From contig JAURYJ010000075.1 in NCBI GenBank assembly GCA_030653985.1, positions 1 through 64,000 of the forward strand: 64,000 nucleotides of DNA, written 5' to 3'. The notes beneath the pieces are model-generated. The model ran no database searches. It was not told the origin of the DNA and was given only the letters and a program-made list of their open reading frames with translations. This stretch comes from Methylobacter sp. Lineage in GTDB: Bacteria > Pseudomonadota > Gammaproteobacteria > Methylococcales > Methylomonadaceae. Both the position numbers and the translations under genes were made by a program. Below, in pieces: positions 7,129 through 15,271 of this stretch. Within the stretch, counting starts at the first letter, position 1. Each line of letters begins with the position of its first letter.

Positions 7129-9159
7129 TTGATGGCGACCATGTCCGCTATGGCTGCCGACGACTCCAGCGCCATGATTGCGATGATTCCAACGATTACG
7201 CATATCATCAATACCTGCACAAGACTGGATCGGAGTCTTGACTTGCTATTCCAGCAACGCAGTGAGCAGTGGACAGCTAATGACCGACACATCAAAAATC
7301 TGCTAATCGAATTCAATCAAACCTTACTTGAGCTGTCTTCTGTTTTGATTGAAAAAGACTTGCTAGAGCGCCAAAGCCAGGTATTGGAGCGCATTATCCT
7401 GTCGCACGAACACATCTCGCAATGGAAAGAGTTTGTACAGGAAATTCTGGCGGATTTTTACACCATTTTCCCGTTTAGTTTTTTTTACATCGCCTTTGCC
7501 GAAGAACATGGCTTATCGTTGTATTTGTATTATCTGGGCGACTGCCCCGATGAGGCACGAATACAAGCGCGAGGCTTGCTGAGCAAACAAATGCTTGAAA
7601 GCATTGGTCTACCCCCTGATGCGCCGCTAGATATTGAAGAATTTCATATTAATTGCGGCGCTGTAATTAAGCCAAATTTCAATATTAAAATGATCAGCGT
7701 GCCGGTACCTGATCACTCGACCAATTTGGCCGGTTTATTAGGGGTCGCTTACGCCGCTGAAAACAGCTTATCCGCACAAGAAGCCAGCGTTATCCGTGCG
7801 ATACTTGCCGTCATGGTCATGGTAGTGGGTTCCAGTAAGGTGTTATCGCGTACCCTGTTAGAACTTGAATACTACGCCGTACATGATCCCCTTACCGGGC
7901 TGCATAATCGCCGCCAGTTTAACGATATTTTACAGTATGAAATAGGCCGTTCCGAGCGCCACCAGCATGAGTTTAGCTTACTGATGCTCGATCTGGACGA
8001 CTTTAAGGACATTAATGATTCCTATGGACATCCGACCGGCGATACAGCGCTGTGCTCCATCGCCAATGTGCTGCTTGAACATACCCGTAATGGCGATTTG
8101 TGCGCCCGTATCGGCGGAGACGAATTTGCCATTATCCTGACTAAAACCGGTCCAAAAGGCGCCCGGGTAGTTGCCGAAAAAATAGGCAAAGCACTGAGGG
8201 AATTAGCCATCACTTCCGCACAAGGCAACCGCTTTCATTTAACCGTCTCCATAGGCGTGAGCAGTTATCCGGTTGATGGCCTAACCATCGATACCCTGTT
8301 GGAGGGCGTCGATGCCGCCATGTACAAAGCCAAAGATATGGGTAAAGACAGCGTTTTCGCCTTTGATGCAACGGAGGAACGCATCAGTATTCGCGAGACC
8401 CGCGATAATGCGGAAAGTCTGCGCGAGGCGTTAAAAGAAGGCCGGATTATTCCCTATTATCAATCGATAGTTAATTGTCAGACCGGTGAACTCTATGCCT
8501 TTGAAACGCTGGCCAGACATAAATCGCCAACAGGAGAAACAACTTCGGCGGCAATGTTTATCGAAACCATTGACAAATATGGCATGGCACGTGATCTCGA
8601 CCTCGCCATGATCAACAACTCGTTTGCCGCTAAACGCGCTGCCATGGATGCCAACCGCCCGGAAGCGAATGCGAAAGTTTTTATCAATTTATCGGTACAG
8701 GAAATTCAAGGCCGTGGCATTTTGGGTTATGCCGAAGAGCTCTGCCAACAACTGGAACTCCCCCCGGAAAGCATTGTATTTGAATTGCTGGAACGCGATG
8801 CGATTGGCGATATGGCCAACATGCGCCGGTTTTTGACCAATCTGCGTCGTAAAGGTTTTGCCTTTGCGCTGGACGATTTCGGTACCGGTTATAACTCGTT
8901 TCATTATTTGCGCGAGTTGCGTTTTGAATACGTCAAAATTGATGGCGCCTTTGTGCGTAATATACTGAGCTCTAAAGTGGATTATGCCTTGGTACATAAC
9001 TTGTCGCGATTGTGTCAGGACATCGACATCCTCACCGTTGCCGAATTTGTCGAAAATCAGGAAATTTGGGATGCGCTTAAGAGTATGGGCATCAATTATG
9101 CCCAAGGCTACCATATCGGCATGCCGCTACCTGAAATGCAGCTACCCTTGAAAAAATAA
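7129..9159 (+). CDS. GAF-GGDEF-EAL c-di-GMP protein with disturbed 5' end
   Basis: A 676-residue protein if started at TTG 7129 (ATG at 7132). It has an N-terminal helical part, a GAF-like domain (about 95-235), GGDEF (about 240-410) and EAL (about 425-670). GGDEF is intact, with an inhibitory-site RNGD five residues before it, so cyclase activity with feedback is expected. The EAL domain has the ETL variant plus NLSVQEI, LDDFGTGYNS, KIDGAF and QGYHIG, so it may also cleave c-di-GMP. The reading frame stays open and protein-like upstream to about 6994 (HLEALRLSIITQIAEILE) without a start codon; the original ATG was probably 6902, now out of frame because of element B. The present N-terminus is therefore uncertain. 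It follows the ODP gene as an operon. Confidence 0.85.
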   Translation: MMATMSAMAADDSSAMIAMIPTITHIINTCTRLDRSLDLLFQQRSEQWTANDRHIKNLLIEFNQTLLELSSVLIEKDLLERQSQVLERIILSHEHISQWKEFVQEILADFYTIFPFSFFYIAFAEEHGLSLYLYYLGDCPDEARIQARGLLSKQMLESIGLPPDAPLDIEEFHINCGAVIKPNFNIKMISVPVPDHSTNLAGLLGVAYAAENSLSAQEASVIRAILAVMVMVVGSSKVLSRTLLELEYYAVHDPLTGLHNRRQFNDILQYEIGRSERHQHEFSLLMLDLDDFKDINDSYGHPTGDTALCSIANVLLEHTRNGDLCARIGGDEFAIILTKTGPKGARVVAEKIGKALRELAITSAQGNRFHLTVSIGVSSYPVDGLTIDTLLEGVDAAMYKAKDMGKDSVFAFDATEERISIRETRDNAESLREALKEGRIIPYYQSIVNCQTGELYAFETLARHKSPTGETTSAAMFIETIDKYGMARDLDLAMINNSFAAKRAAMDANRPEANAKVFINLSVQEIQGRGILGYAEELCQQLELPPESIVFELLERDAIGDMANMRRFLTNLRRKGFAFALDDFGTGYNSFHYLRELRFEYVKIDGAFVRNILSSKVDYALVHNLSRLCQDIDILTVAEFVENQEIWDALKSMGINYAQGYHIGMPLPEMQLPLKK

Positions 9160-9277
9160 GGTGGATGAGTTCTGAATCTAGCCATACTGCTGTCAATTTC
9201 GTGGTATGACAACTTTTCATAACCCAACACATTACCACAGCATGGTATAGGTTGAGTTAGAAAAACATTAACCCAAT

Positions 9278-10111
9278 CTACGGGTTAATCAGCTTAATCC
9301 CATTTTTATCGACAGTGATTAATTGTTGCTTATACAACGCACCAATGGCCTGTTTGAATACTTTTTTACTGACTCCGAACGCGGCATAAATGGCTTCCGG
9401 CGGACTTTTATCGCTCAGCAGCAACTCGCCGTTATTGGCTTTCAGCTTGGCGATAATGCTGTCGGTAAGCGATACCACCTTACCGTATCCAGGCTGGTGC
9501 AAACTCAGGTCAATCTTATGATCTTCCCGTATCTGCTTAATGTAACCGTCCAATTTTTGGCCTTTTTTGACCGGCTGATACAACTCGTTTTGATACAACA
9601 TGCCCCAATGGCTGTTGTTGATAATGGCTTTAATCCCCAGATCAGAAGCATCGGCGATGATCAACGATACTTTTTGACCGACTTCAAAATCGACCGATTC
9701 ATCGCTGAGTAATTTATCAATCTTGGTGGTTGCGGCAATGCGGTTTTGCTCGTCAAGAAATACCTTAACCAGATAAGACCGCCCTACTTCCATCTCATGG
9801 TATTGCTCGCTAAAAGGCACCAGCAAATCTTTAGGCAGGCCCCACTCCAGAAATGCCCCCACATAATTGAGCGACACCACTTTCATCCAGGCTATATCAC
9901 CCACTTCGGCCAAAGGCTTTTTGCTGGTGGCCGCCAGATGACCCTCCGAATCCACGTAAACAAATACGTCCAGACTATCGCCGACCTGACAGTTTGCGGG
10001 CAGTCTTCTGTCCGCCAGCCGCACTTTTCCCGAGGTTCCGTCATCAAGATAGACATCAGCACCTTGTTGTTTAACGACATTCAGTTTATTTATTTTGCCG
10101 ATATTTATCAT
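9278..10111 (-). CDS. CvfB-like S1-domain RNA-binding protein
   Basis: A 277-residue protein of the CvfB/YitL family: consecutive S1-like OB folds (about 1-65, 68-135, 145-210) and a C-terminal winged helix ending FGVSKKVFKQAIGALYKQQL. Motifs typical of the family include DVFVYVDSEGHLAATSKKP and GAFLEWGLPKDLLVP. In staphylococci CvfB binds RNA and affects virulence gene expression; in Proteobacteria its role is little known. It lies downstream of rapA on the same strand, separated by a palindromic repeat. A run of 118 bases separates its stop from the convergent c-di-GMP gene. Confidence 0.85.
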   Translation of the reverse strand: MINIGKINKLNVVKQQGADVYLDDGTSGKVRLADRRLPANCQVGDSLDVFVYVDSEGHLAATSKKPLAEVGDIAWMKVVSLNYVGAFLEWGLPKDLLVPFSEQYHEMEVGRSYLVKVFLDEQNRIAATTKIDKLLSDESVDFEVGQKVSLIIADASDLGIKAIINNSHWGMLYQNELYQPVKKGQKLDGYIKQIREDHKIDLSLHQPGYGKVVSLTDSIIAKLKANNGELLLSDKSPPEAIYAAFGVSKKVFKQAIGALYKQQLITVDKNGIKLINP

Positions 10112-10138
10112 AATTTATATACACATTATTCCTGTGGA

Positions 10139-10186
10139 GGCGACTTTAGTCGCCTTTTGTACACCGGGCGACTAAAGTCGTCGCCC
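10139..10186. repeat. palindromic repeat between rapA and cvfB
   Basis: GGCGACTTTAGTCGCC (10139-10154) is a near-palindrome and is followed by a second arm, GGCGACTAAAGTCG plus TCGCC (10167-10185). The same GCGACTaAAGTCGCC core recurs at 52828-52908. It lies after the rapA stop on the minus strand and could terminate or stabilise transcripts. Confidence 0.8.
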
Positions 10187-10206
10187 TTGCAGTGGAAAAT
10201 CTTACA

Positions 10207-13125
10207 TCAACTGGTAATCACAAACCTCACCGCATCCAGCCTTAACTGCGCGGCCTGGATGTTTTCATGCGCCAGCATGGTCATATCCTTTAGTTGCTCA
10301 ATTTCTTCAGTTCTGATGCTCGGATTCACTTTTTTCAATCTGACCAGACGTTTTATCTCATTGCTTAGCGATTCCAGCATCGCTTGAGTCGCCTGGTCGA
10401 CTAATGCTTGCATGTCGGCTTTGGCTTTTTTCTCAGCTACGCTCAATATAGTGATAATGTGCGGCCTTTGACTGTTCAAAAAGGCAATAATTCGGTGTTT
10501 ATCAAATTTGATACCAGCTTCAACCAAATCACGATGCTCAATGTCCGCACTGACATCCTTTTGGTATTGATCGATCAATACCCGAATCGGGGTAGGCGGC
10601 AGAAACCGTCCAATCTGTAATTCGGCAGGCGCGCTACATTCGACAATAAACAAACACTCCAGAAAAAACTGTCCGGCTTTAAAATCACTATGCTTGATCA
10701 CACTAATCGCGGCGTTACCCGTCTCAGAGGACAGCACCATATCCATTGATGCGGTGACCAACGGATGTTCCCAAGTCATGAACTGCATATCTTCCCGCGC
10801 CAGAGCAATCTGCCGGTCAGTGGTGATGGTCATGCCGTCTTCTGTTAATCCGGGAAAATGCGAGACACGCAAATGACCGCTGGGACGAATAATAAAGCAA
10901 TCCGGTGAATGGAACTCGGTATCTACGCCGTAACATTCAAAGACATCTTCCATGTAAGGCCAAAGCACACCTTCTTTCTCGTAGGCACTCATCTGCTCGA
11001 TAAGTTCATCGGCCAATTCCTTGCGACAGGAATTCAACTCCAGCAATTGATCGCGACCGTTATGCATTTGCGTTTCAAGTTCGGCACTGAGCGTTCGGGT
11101 CTTGGCGATAAGGCTATCAATATCGGCCGGGTTTTTACCCGCCAAAACAGCCGCCAGCTCATCGTGCAACAAATCCGCAACCCGCTGGGCCGACGAGCTG
11201 TTGCAGGCAAACGCATTCAGGCCTTCATCGTACCAGCGATACAATACCGCATTGTCAGTATGCTCCAGATACGGCACATGAATCTGGATAATATGTTTCT
11301 GGCCGATACGATCCAGACGGCCGATACGTTGCTGCAATAAATCGGGATTGGTCGGCAAATCCATCAGTATCAAATGATGCACAAACTGAAAGTTCCGGCC
11401 TTCACTGCCGATTTCAGAGCAAATCAACAGCCGCGCCGCACTTTCCGGATCGGCAAAATAAGCCGCCGCCCGGTCGCGCTCGATAATGCTCATGCCCTCA
11501 TGAAAAACCGCCGACGCGATACCGGCGCGGTTTTTCAGCGCTTGCTCCAGGTCAATCGCGGTTTGTGCCTGTTTACAGATCACCAACGCTTTATCGCCAG
11601 GGAGGGTGTGTATGCCGTCAGCCAGTCGGGAACTGGAGAGGCGATCGCCCGTCAGCTGTTTAACCTTGTCCACCAGCCATAAGTAGCGCGGGTCTTGTTG
11701 CAAGTCATCGGTATTTGCTTGCCCGGTCAAGGCATAGCCGTAACGCTCCCGCTCCGGAAAGCCCTGCACGGTTTGCCGGGAATTCCTAAATAAAATCCGC
11801 CCGGTGCCGTGATGATCGAGCAGCACATTAACCAGCGCATCCCGCGCCGCCGCCGATTGTTCAGGATCGTTCGCCGCACCTGCTCCCGGCAGGTTTGCGG
11901 CATGCACACCATCCCTGGCGATTAGGTTTTTCAGCAAGCCGTCGACGTTGTCATCTTTCAGCAGTGCGGTTAAATGTTGCTGCGCGGCTTCATCCAGAAC
12001 TTCCTCCGCCAGCAACAACTTGGCTGCATGAGCCACCGGCTCAAACAAGCGCTCTTCTTCGACAAACGCGGCAAAACTGTAAAACCGGTCAGGATCAAGC
12101 AATCTTAATCGGGCAAAATGACTTTCCTTACCTAACTGCTCAGGAGTTGCCGTCAATAAGATAAGGCTGGGGGAAATAGCGCCAAGCTGTTCAACAAACA
12201 GATAATCGGGACTGGGCGCTTGTTCACTCCATTCCAGATGGTGTGCCTCGTCGACAATCACCATATCCCAACCGGCATCAATAGCCTGTTGCTGGCGACG
12301 CGGATAATGGGAAAAAAAACCCTGACTGCATAGAATCAATTGTTCGCTTAAGAAGGGATTATTGCCAGCGACATTGACTTCATCGGCTTCAGCAAGCATG
12401 TCCTCTTCCCCGTAAGTATCAACACAACGCGCCTCGTCAAAAATACTAAAACGCAGGTTAAAACGCCGTAGCATTTCGACCAGCCATTGATGCAGCAGCG
12501 TTTCCGGCACGATAATCAACACCCGGTTGCTCAAGCCGTTAATCAGCCGATGGTGCAAAATCAAACCGGCTTCAATGGTTTTACCTAGGCCCACTTCATC
12601 AGCCAGCATGATTCTTGGTGCCGACCGATTAGCCGATTCATGCGCAATAAACAACTGATGCGGAATCAGCGATGCACGACCGCCCAGCAAGCCTTTAACC
12701 GGCGATTGTTGATGCTGTTGCAATCTGAGCCAGGTTTCATAGCGCAACAAAAACCACGCGGAAGGATCGACTTGCCCGATAAATAACCGATCCTGAGGCT
12801 TGTTAAATTGAATATGATGATTCAGCTCAACCTCATCCAGCTGAACCTCCTGTCCATTTTGGTCTTTGCCCGCATACGTAATCAAGCCGTTCTGCTCAAT
12901 TAAACCGGTGACGGTCACTTTATCTTCGTCAATCGACTCAATAACGTCGCCTACCGAAAACCGGACGCGCGTTAACGGCGCGTTATCTTGCGCATACATA
13001 CGTTTTTCTTCGCAAGCCAAAAAAAGTACCGTGACCCGCTTGTGCGCCACCTCAAGAATAAGACCTAAACCGAGCTCCGACTCAGTATTACTAATCCAGC
13101 GTTGGCCGGGGATAAACTGTTCCAT
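10207..13125 (-). CDS. rapA: RNA polymerase-associated SNF2 helicase RapA (HepA), with two repeat inserts
   Basis: A 972-residue Swi2/Snf2 ATPase that recycles RNA polymerase. Tudor-like N-terminal domains (1-110) precede helicase lobe 1, with Walker A in ADEVGLGKTIEAG and the DEAH box in VIVDEAHHLEWS, and lobe 2, with FHEGMSIIERDRAA, CSEIGSEGRNFQF and RIGRLDRIGQ. The C-terminal domain is conserved to the end. Two stretches have no counterpart in E. coli RapA: residues about 402-418 (IARDGVHAANLPGAGAA) and about 493-511 (before DKALVICK). Both match element A, in opposite orientations, and keep frame. The protein therefore probably still folds, with inserted loops in or near lobe 2. E. coli RapA is 968 residues. 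Confidence 0.93.
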   Translation of the reverse strand: MEQFIPGQRWISNTESELGLGLILEVAHKRVTVLFLACEEKRMYAQDNAPLTRVRFSVGDVIESIDEDKVTVTGLIEQNGLITYAGKDQNGQEVQLDEVELNHHIQFNKPQDRLFIGQVDPSAWFLLRYETWLRLQQHQQSPVKGLLGGRASLIPHQLFIAHESANRSAPRIMLADEVGLGKTIEAGLILHHRLINGLSNRVLIIVPETLLHQWLVEMLRRFNLRFSIFDEARCVDTYGEEDMLAEADEVNVAGNNPFLSEQLILCSQGFFSHYPRRQQQAIDAGWDMVIVDEAHHLEWSEQAPSPDYLFVEQLGAISPSLILLTATPEQLGKESHFARLRLLDPDRFYSFAAFVEEERLFEPVAHAAKLLLAEEVLDEAAQQHLTALLKDDNVDGLLKNLIARDGVHAANLPGAGAANDPEQSAAARDALVNVLLDHHGTGRILFRNSRQTVQGFPERERYGYALTGQANTDDLQQDPRYLWLVDKVKQLTGDRLSSSRLADGIHTLPGDKALVICKQAQTAIDLEQALKNRAGIASAVFHEGMSIIERDRAAAYFADPESAARLLICSEIGSEGRNFQFVHHLILMDLPTNPDLLQQRIGRLDRIGQKHIIQIHVPYLEHTDNAVLYRWYDEGLNAFACNSSSAQRVADLLHDELAAVLAGKNPADIDSLIAKTRTLSAELETQMHNGRDQLLELNSCRKELADELIEQMSAYEKEGVLWPYMEDVFECYGVDTEFHSPDCFIIRPSGHLRVSHFPGLTEDGMTITTDRQIALAREDMQFMTWEHPLVTASMDMVLSSETGNAAISVIKHSDFKAGQFFLECLFIVECSAPAELQIGRFLPPTPIRVLIDQYQKDVSADIEHRDLVEAGIKFDKHRIIAFLNSQRPHIITILSVAEKKAKADMQALVDQATQAMLESLSNEIKRLVRLKKVNPSIRTEEIEQLKDMTMLAHENIQAAQLRLDAVRFVITS
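11593..11649 (+). repeat. element A copy in rapA, antisense to the gene
   Basis: Reads forward on the + strand as ATCGCCAGGGAGGGTGTG and ends GGCGATCGCC. It is 57 bases long, 19 codons, and closely matches one hydrolase unit plus the next GCGATCGCC junction. In rapA it is translated from the opposite strand, giving SSSRLADGIHTLPGD instead of the IARDGVYAV peptide. Confidence 0.85.
11873..11922 (-). repeat. element A copy in rapA, sense to the gene
   Basis: A single unit of about 50 bases that reads ATCGCCAGGGATGGTGTG on the minus strand and encodes IARDGVHAANLPGAG. It is in the same phase and orientation as the hydrolase copies. It differs from them at a few bases (for example GCATGCCGCAAACC), so it is an older or separately derived copy. 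Confidence 0.88.
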
Positions 13126-13311
13126 TTATTAAAATGCCATTGGGTAAATGTTGATTCAAATTGGACGCTATTATAAGCCATAAGCGGTAAGGCGGAATCA
13201 TTCCGGCAATTAATTGTTGCACAAAACGAAGAGACTGCGACCTAAGCATAACTGTAGCGCTAGCCATCAAACAATTCAATTCGTTAAGCGGCCATTAAGG
13301 TTCAAGCGAAT

Positions 13312-13361
13312 AATATGAGTTCAAAGCTTATGACTGGGCATCATGCCTGTACCGACTCATA
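13312..13361. repeat. inverted repeat upstream of the glycine-zipper genes
   Basis: ATATGAGT (13312-13319) pairs with ACTCATAT (13354-13361); a smaller palindrome GGCATCATGCC lies inside. It lies 39 bases before the start of the first glycine-zipper gene and could be part of its leader or an operator. The remaining 13126-13311 shows nothing clear beyond the rapA promoter region. Confidence 0.4.
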
Positions 13362-13399
13362 TACAACCAGATTAAATTAATCATTTAAGGAAGATAACC

Positions 13400-13717
13400 A
13401 TGAAAAAATCACTTTTTTTTACTCTATTGGCTATGTTTACCATCATAATATATTCATCTGTATCGTACGCTTCAGGAGGCGAAGGTCGCGGTCATGGCAG
13501 AAAACACCACAAACATCATCATTCCGAACAGGCCAGATATTATCAGCAACAGCCTCGATATTCTCAGCCTCAAGATCCGCGCTCTCACCAGGGTTTAGCC
13601 GGCGGTGTTGTCGGTAGCGTTTTAGGCTACGAAATAGGTAATGGCGACCCAATTGCTACCGGACTGGGCGCTGCCGCAGGTTCTTATCTCGGCAATGGCG
13701 TTGCTGGAAGACGCTAA
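13400..13717 (+). CDS. secreted glycine-zipper protein, His-rich
   Basis: A 105-residue protein with a Sec signal peptide (residues 1-24, ending SVSYA). A His/Lys-rich stretch (GHGRKHHKHHHSE) and a Gln/Tyr segment precede a glycine-zipper hairpin (GLAGGVVGSVLGYEIG, then GLGAAAGSYLGNG). Glycine-zipper segments of this type insert into or associate with membranes, and the His cluster may bind metal; both are inferences from composition. It is followed 71 bases later by a paralogue with the same architecture. AAGGAAG precedes the ATG. Confidence 0.75.
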   Translation: MKKSLFFTLLAMFTIIIYSSVSYASGGEGRGHGRKHHKHHHSEQARYYQQQPRYSQPQDPRSHQGLAGGVVGSVLGYEIGNGDPIATGLGAAAGSYLGNGVAGRR

Positions 13718-13788
13718 CCCTATGTAATTGATCGGCAAACTTGATTAACTCAACACCGCACAACCCAACAAATCAAAGAGAAAATATC

Positions 13789-14202
13789 ATGAAAAAATTA
13801 TTTTTTTTAATTCAATTAACTGCCGCTGTCGTCCTGTTTTCGCCATTATCTTATGCTGATGATTGGGGGCACCGTGGTCACGGCGGCGGACACCGTGGTC
13901 ACGGCTGGGGACATCATGGACGTCATGGACATCACCACGATGACTATTATGTGCAACCACAGGTCAATTACTATTATCAGCAACCTGAAGTTCGCTATTA
14001 TCAGCAACCGCCGGTTCGTTATTATCAACAACCCCAGTATTCAAACGATCCACGGTCCCACCAAGGCTTAGCCGGTGGAGTTATCGGCAGCGTTTTCGGC
14101 TATGAACTAGGAGGTGGCGACCCTATTGCTACCGGACTGGGTGCGGCAGCGGGTTCTTTTCTCGGCAACGGAGTTGGCCAGGACTATCCAAGAAGATGGT
14201 AA
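13789..14202 (+). CDS. secreted glycine-zipper protein, His-rich paralogue
   Basis: A 137-residue paralogue of the preceding gene. The start is put at ATG 13789, after AAAGAGAAA, because it begins a clean signal peptide (MKKLFFLIQL to SYADD); the frame is open upstream to 13741. The mature part has a Gly/His tract (HRGHGGGHRGHGWGHHGRHG), a YYQQP repeat and the same C-terminal glycine zipper (SHQGLAGGVIGSVFGYELG). The zipper halves of the two genes are nearly identical while the His-rich halves differ, consistent with tandem duplication and fast change in the low-complexity part. A hairpin follows the stop. Confidence 0.75.
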   Translation: MKKLFFLIQLTAAVVLFSPLSYADDWGHRGHGGGHRGHGWGHHGRHGHHHDDYYVQPQVNYYYQQPEVRYYQQPPVRYYQQPQYSNDPRSHQGLAGGVIGSVFGYELGGGDPIATGLGAAAGSFLGNGVGQDYPRRW

Positions 14203-14208
14203 TCCAAT

Positions 14209-14231
14209 CGGCCCAATGAAATATTGGGCCG
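14209..14231 (+). terminator. hairpin after the glycine-zipper pair
   Basis: CGGCCCAAT (14209-14217) and ATTGGGCCG (14223-14231) form a perfect 9-bp stem 6 bases after the stop codon. There is no clear T run, so termination is plausible but not certain. Confidence 0.5.
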
Positions 14232-14726
14232 ACTAATCAGCGGTTTAGTCGGGGTGATCGGATTACATTCATCACCGCTATTAAAAACCTATTCATTTCT
14301 AATGAAATCTAATGTTTTCATTCCTGCTTCACTGAGGCTAGTTTCACGTTACTAACTGCTTAGGAACGTGCATGTTTTAACTTGAGCAAGTTTGCATTTG
14401 AACAGCACGGTACTAAAGGGATCAGCGTTTCAAGTTGCTCAAGTTATTTCGTGCACGTTCCTTAACGCCAGAGCTTGTTTCTCCACAGGCTGCCACCGTG
14501 TAGCTCACGGCAGTTGGAACTTTTAAATCTTGGCGAAAACTTGGTTATCGTTTTCGACATTTATTGTAGCAGCATGATGACGCAAAAATAAAACGGTAAT
14601 TTTCACACCTAAAGGCTAGTCATAGTTACAGATTTTGAAAGATAATTTTAGATTATCAAGTTCTGTTACTTACCCCGATCCATTCTGGAGAATAAGCGGT
14701 GAAAATCATTCAAATCCCGGTGACGC
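14232..14726. other. intergenic region without a gene
   Basis: About 495 bases between the second glycine-zipper gene and the ssb stop. It holds the palindromic element at 14360-14466. I see no convincing open frame on either strand. The part next to ssb lies downstream of that gene, so no promoter is expected there. Confidence 0.6.
14360..14466. repeat. 107-bp inverted-repeat element (MITE-like)
   Basis: Left arm TTAGGAACGTGCATG plus TTTTAACTTGAGCAAG; right arm, read in complement, TTAAGGAACGTGCACG plus AAATAACTTGAGCAAC. The arms are about 30 bases with few mismatches and enclose about 40 unique bases. No coding capacity; a non-autonomous element is likely. Confidence 0.7.
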
Positions 14727-15236
14727 CTAGAACGGAATATCATCATCAAAATCATCATAATGTGGCGGCGCAGACGGCATCGATGATCCGGAATCATTTT
14801 TGGGTGCCGCTTGCTTAGGTTGATTGGACGGTCCTGATGAAGATGAAGGGGCAGAATATCCGCCCTGCGACTGATCACCACCAAACTCGGCGGTACCGCC
14901 GCTACCGCTACGACTGTCCAGCATGTTCATGCTGTCGGCAACGATTTCAGTACTATAACGATCCTGCCCGTCTTGACCTTGCCATTTCTGTGTACGAATA
15001 CGGCCTTCAACATAGGCTTGACTGCCTTTTTTTAAATATTCACCGGCGATTTCAGCCAAACGATTAAAAAATACCACACGATGCCATTCGGTCTCTTCTT
15101 TACGCTCCCCTGTTTGCTTATCTTTCCAGCGCCTGGACGTCGCCAGACGAATGGTCGCAACAGCACTGCCACTAGGCAAATAACGCACCTCAGGATCGGC
15201 CCCTAACCTTCCTATTAACATCACTTTATTCAACAT
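14727..15236 (-). CDS. ssb: single-stranded DNA-binding protein
   Basis: A 169-residue SSB. The OB fold (1-110) begins [19 protein letters not shown] and contains [20 protein letters not shown] and [15 protein letters not shown]. It is followed by a Gly/Ser/Pro-rich linker and the acidic tip DDFDDDIPF that binds replication and repair partners. It lies 35 bases after the MFS transporter stop on the same strand. Whether they share a transcript is unclear; the spacing allows it. The ssb-uvrA neighbourhood is common in Gammaproteobacteria, and uvrA is indeed nearby at 17259 on the opposite strand. Confidence 0.95.
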   Translation of the reverse strand: MLNKVMLIGRLGADPEVRYLPSGSAVATIRLATSRRWKDKQTGERKEETEWHRVVFFNRLAEIAGEYLKKGSQAYVEGRIRTQKWQGQDGQDRYSTEIVADSMNMLDSRSGSGGTAEFGGDQSQGGYSAPSSSSGPSNQPKQAAPKNDSGSSMPSAPPHYDDFDDDIPF

Positions 15237-15271
15237 CTATTTCTCCCATTGTTTTTGCCGATTTTATCAAG

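Noticed and set aside
7110-7316. Minus-strand open frame opposite the start of the GGDEF-EAL gene
   Set aside because: It is an antisense shadow; the plus-strand frame is protein-like and continues into known domains.
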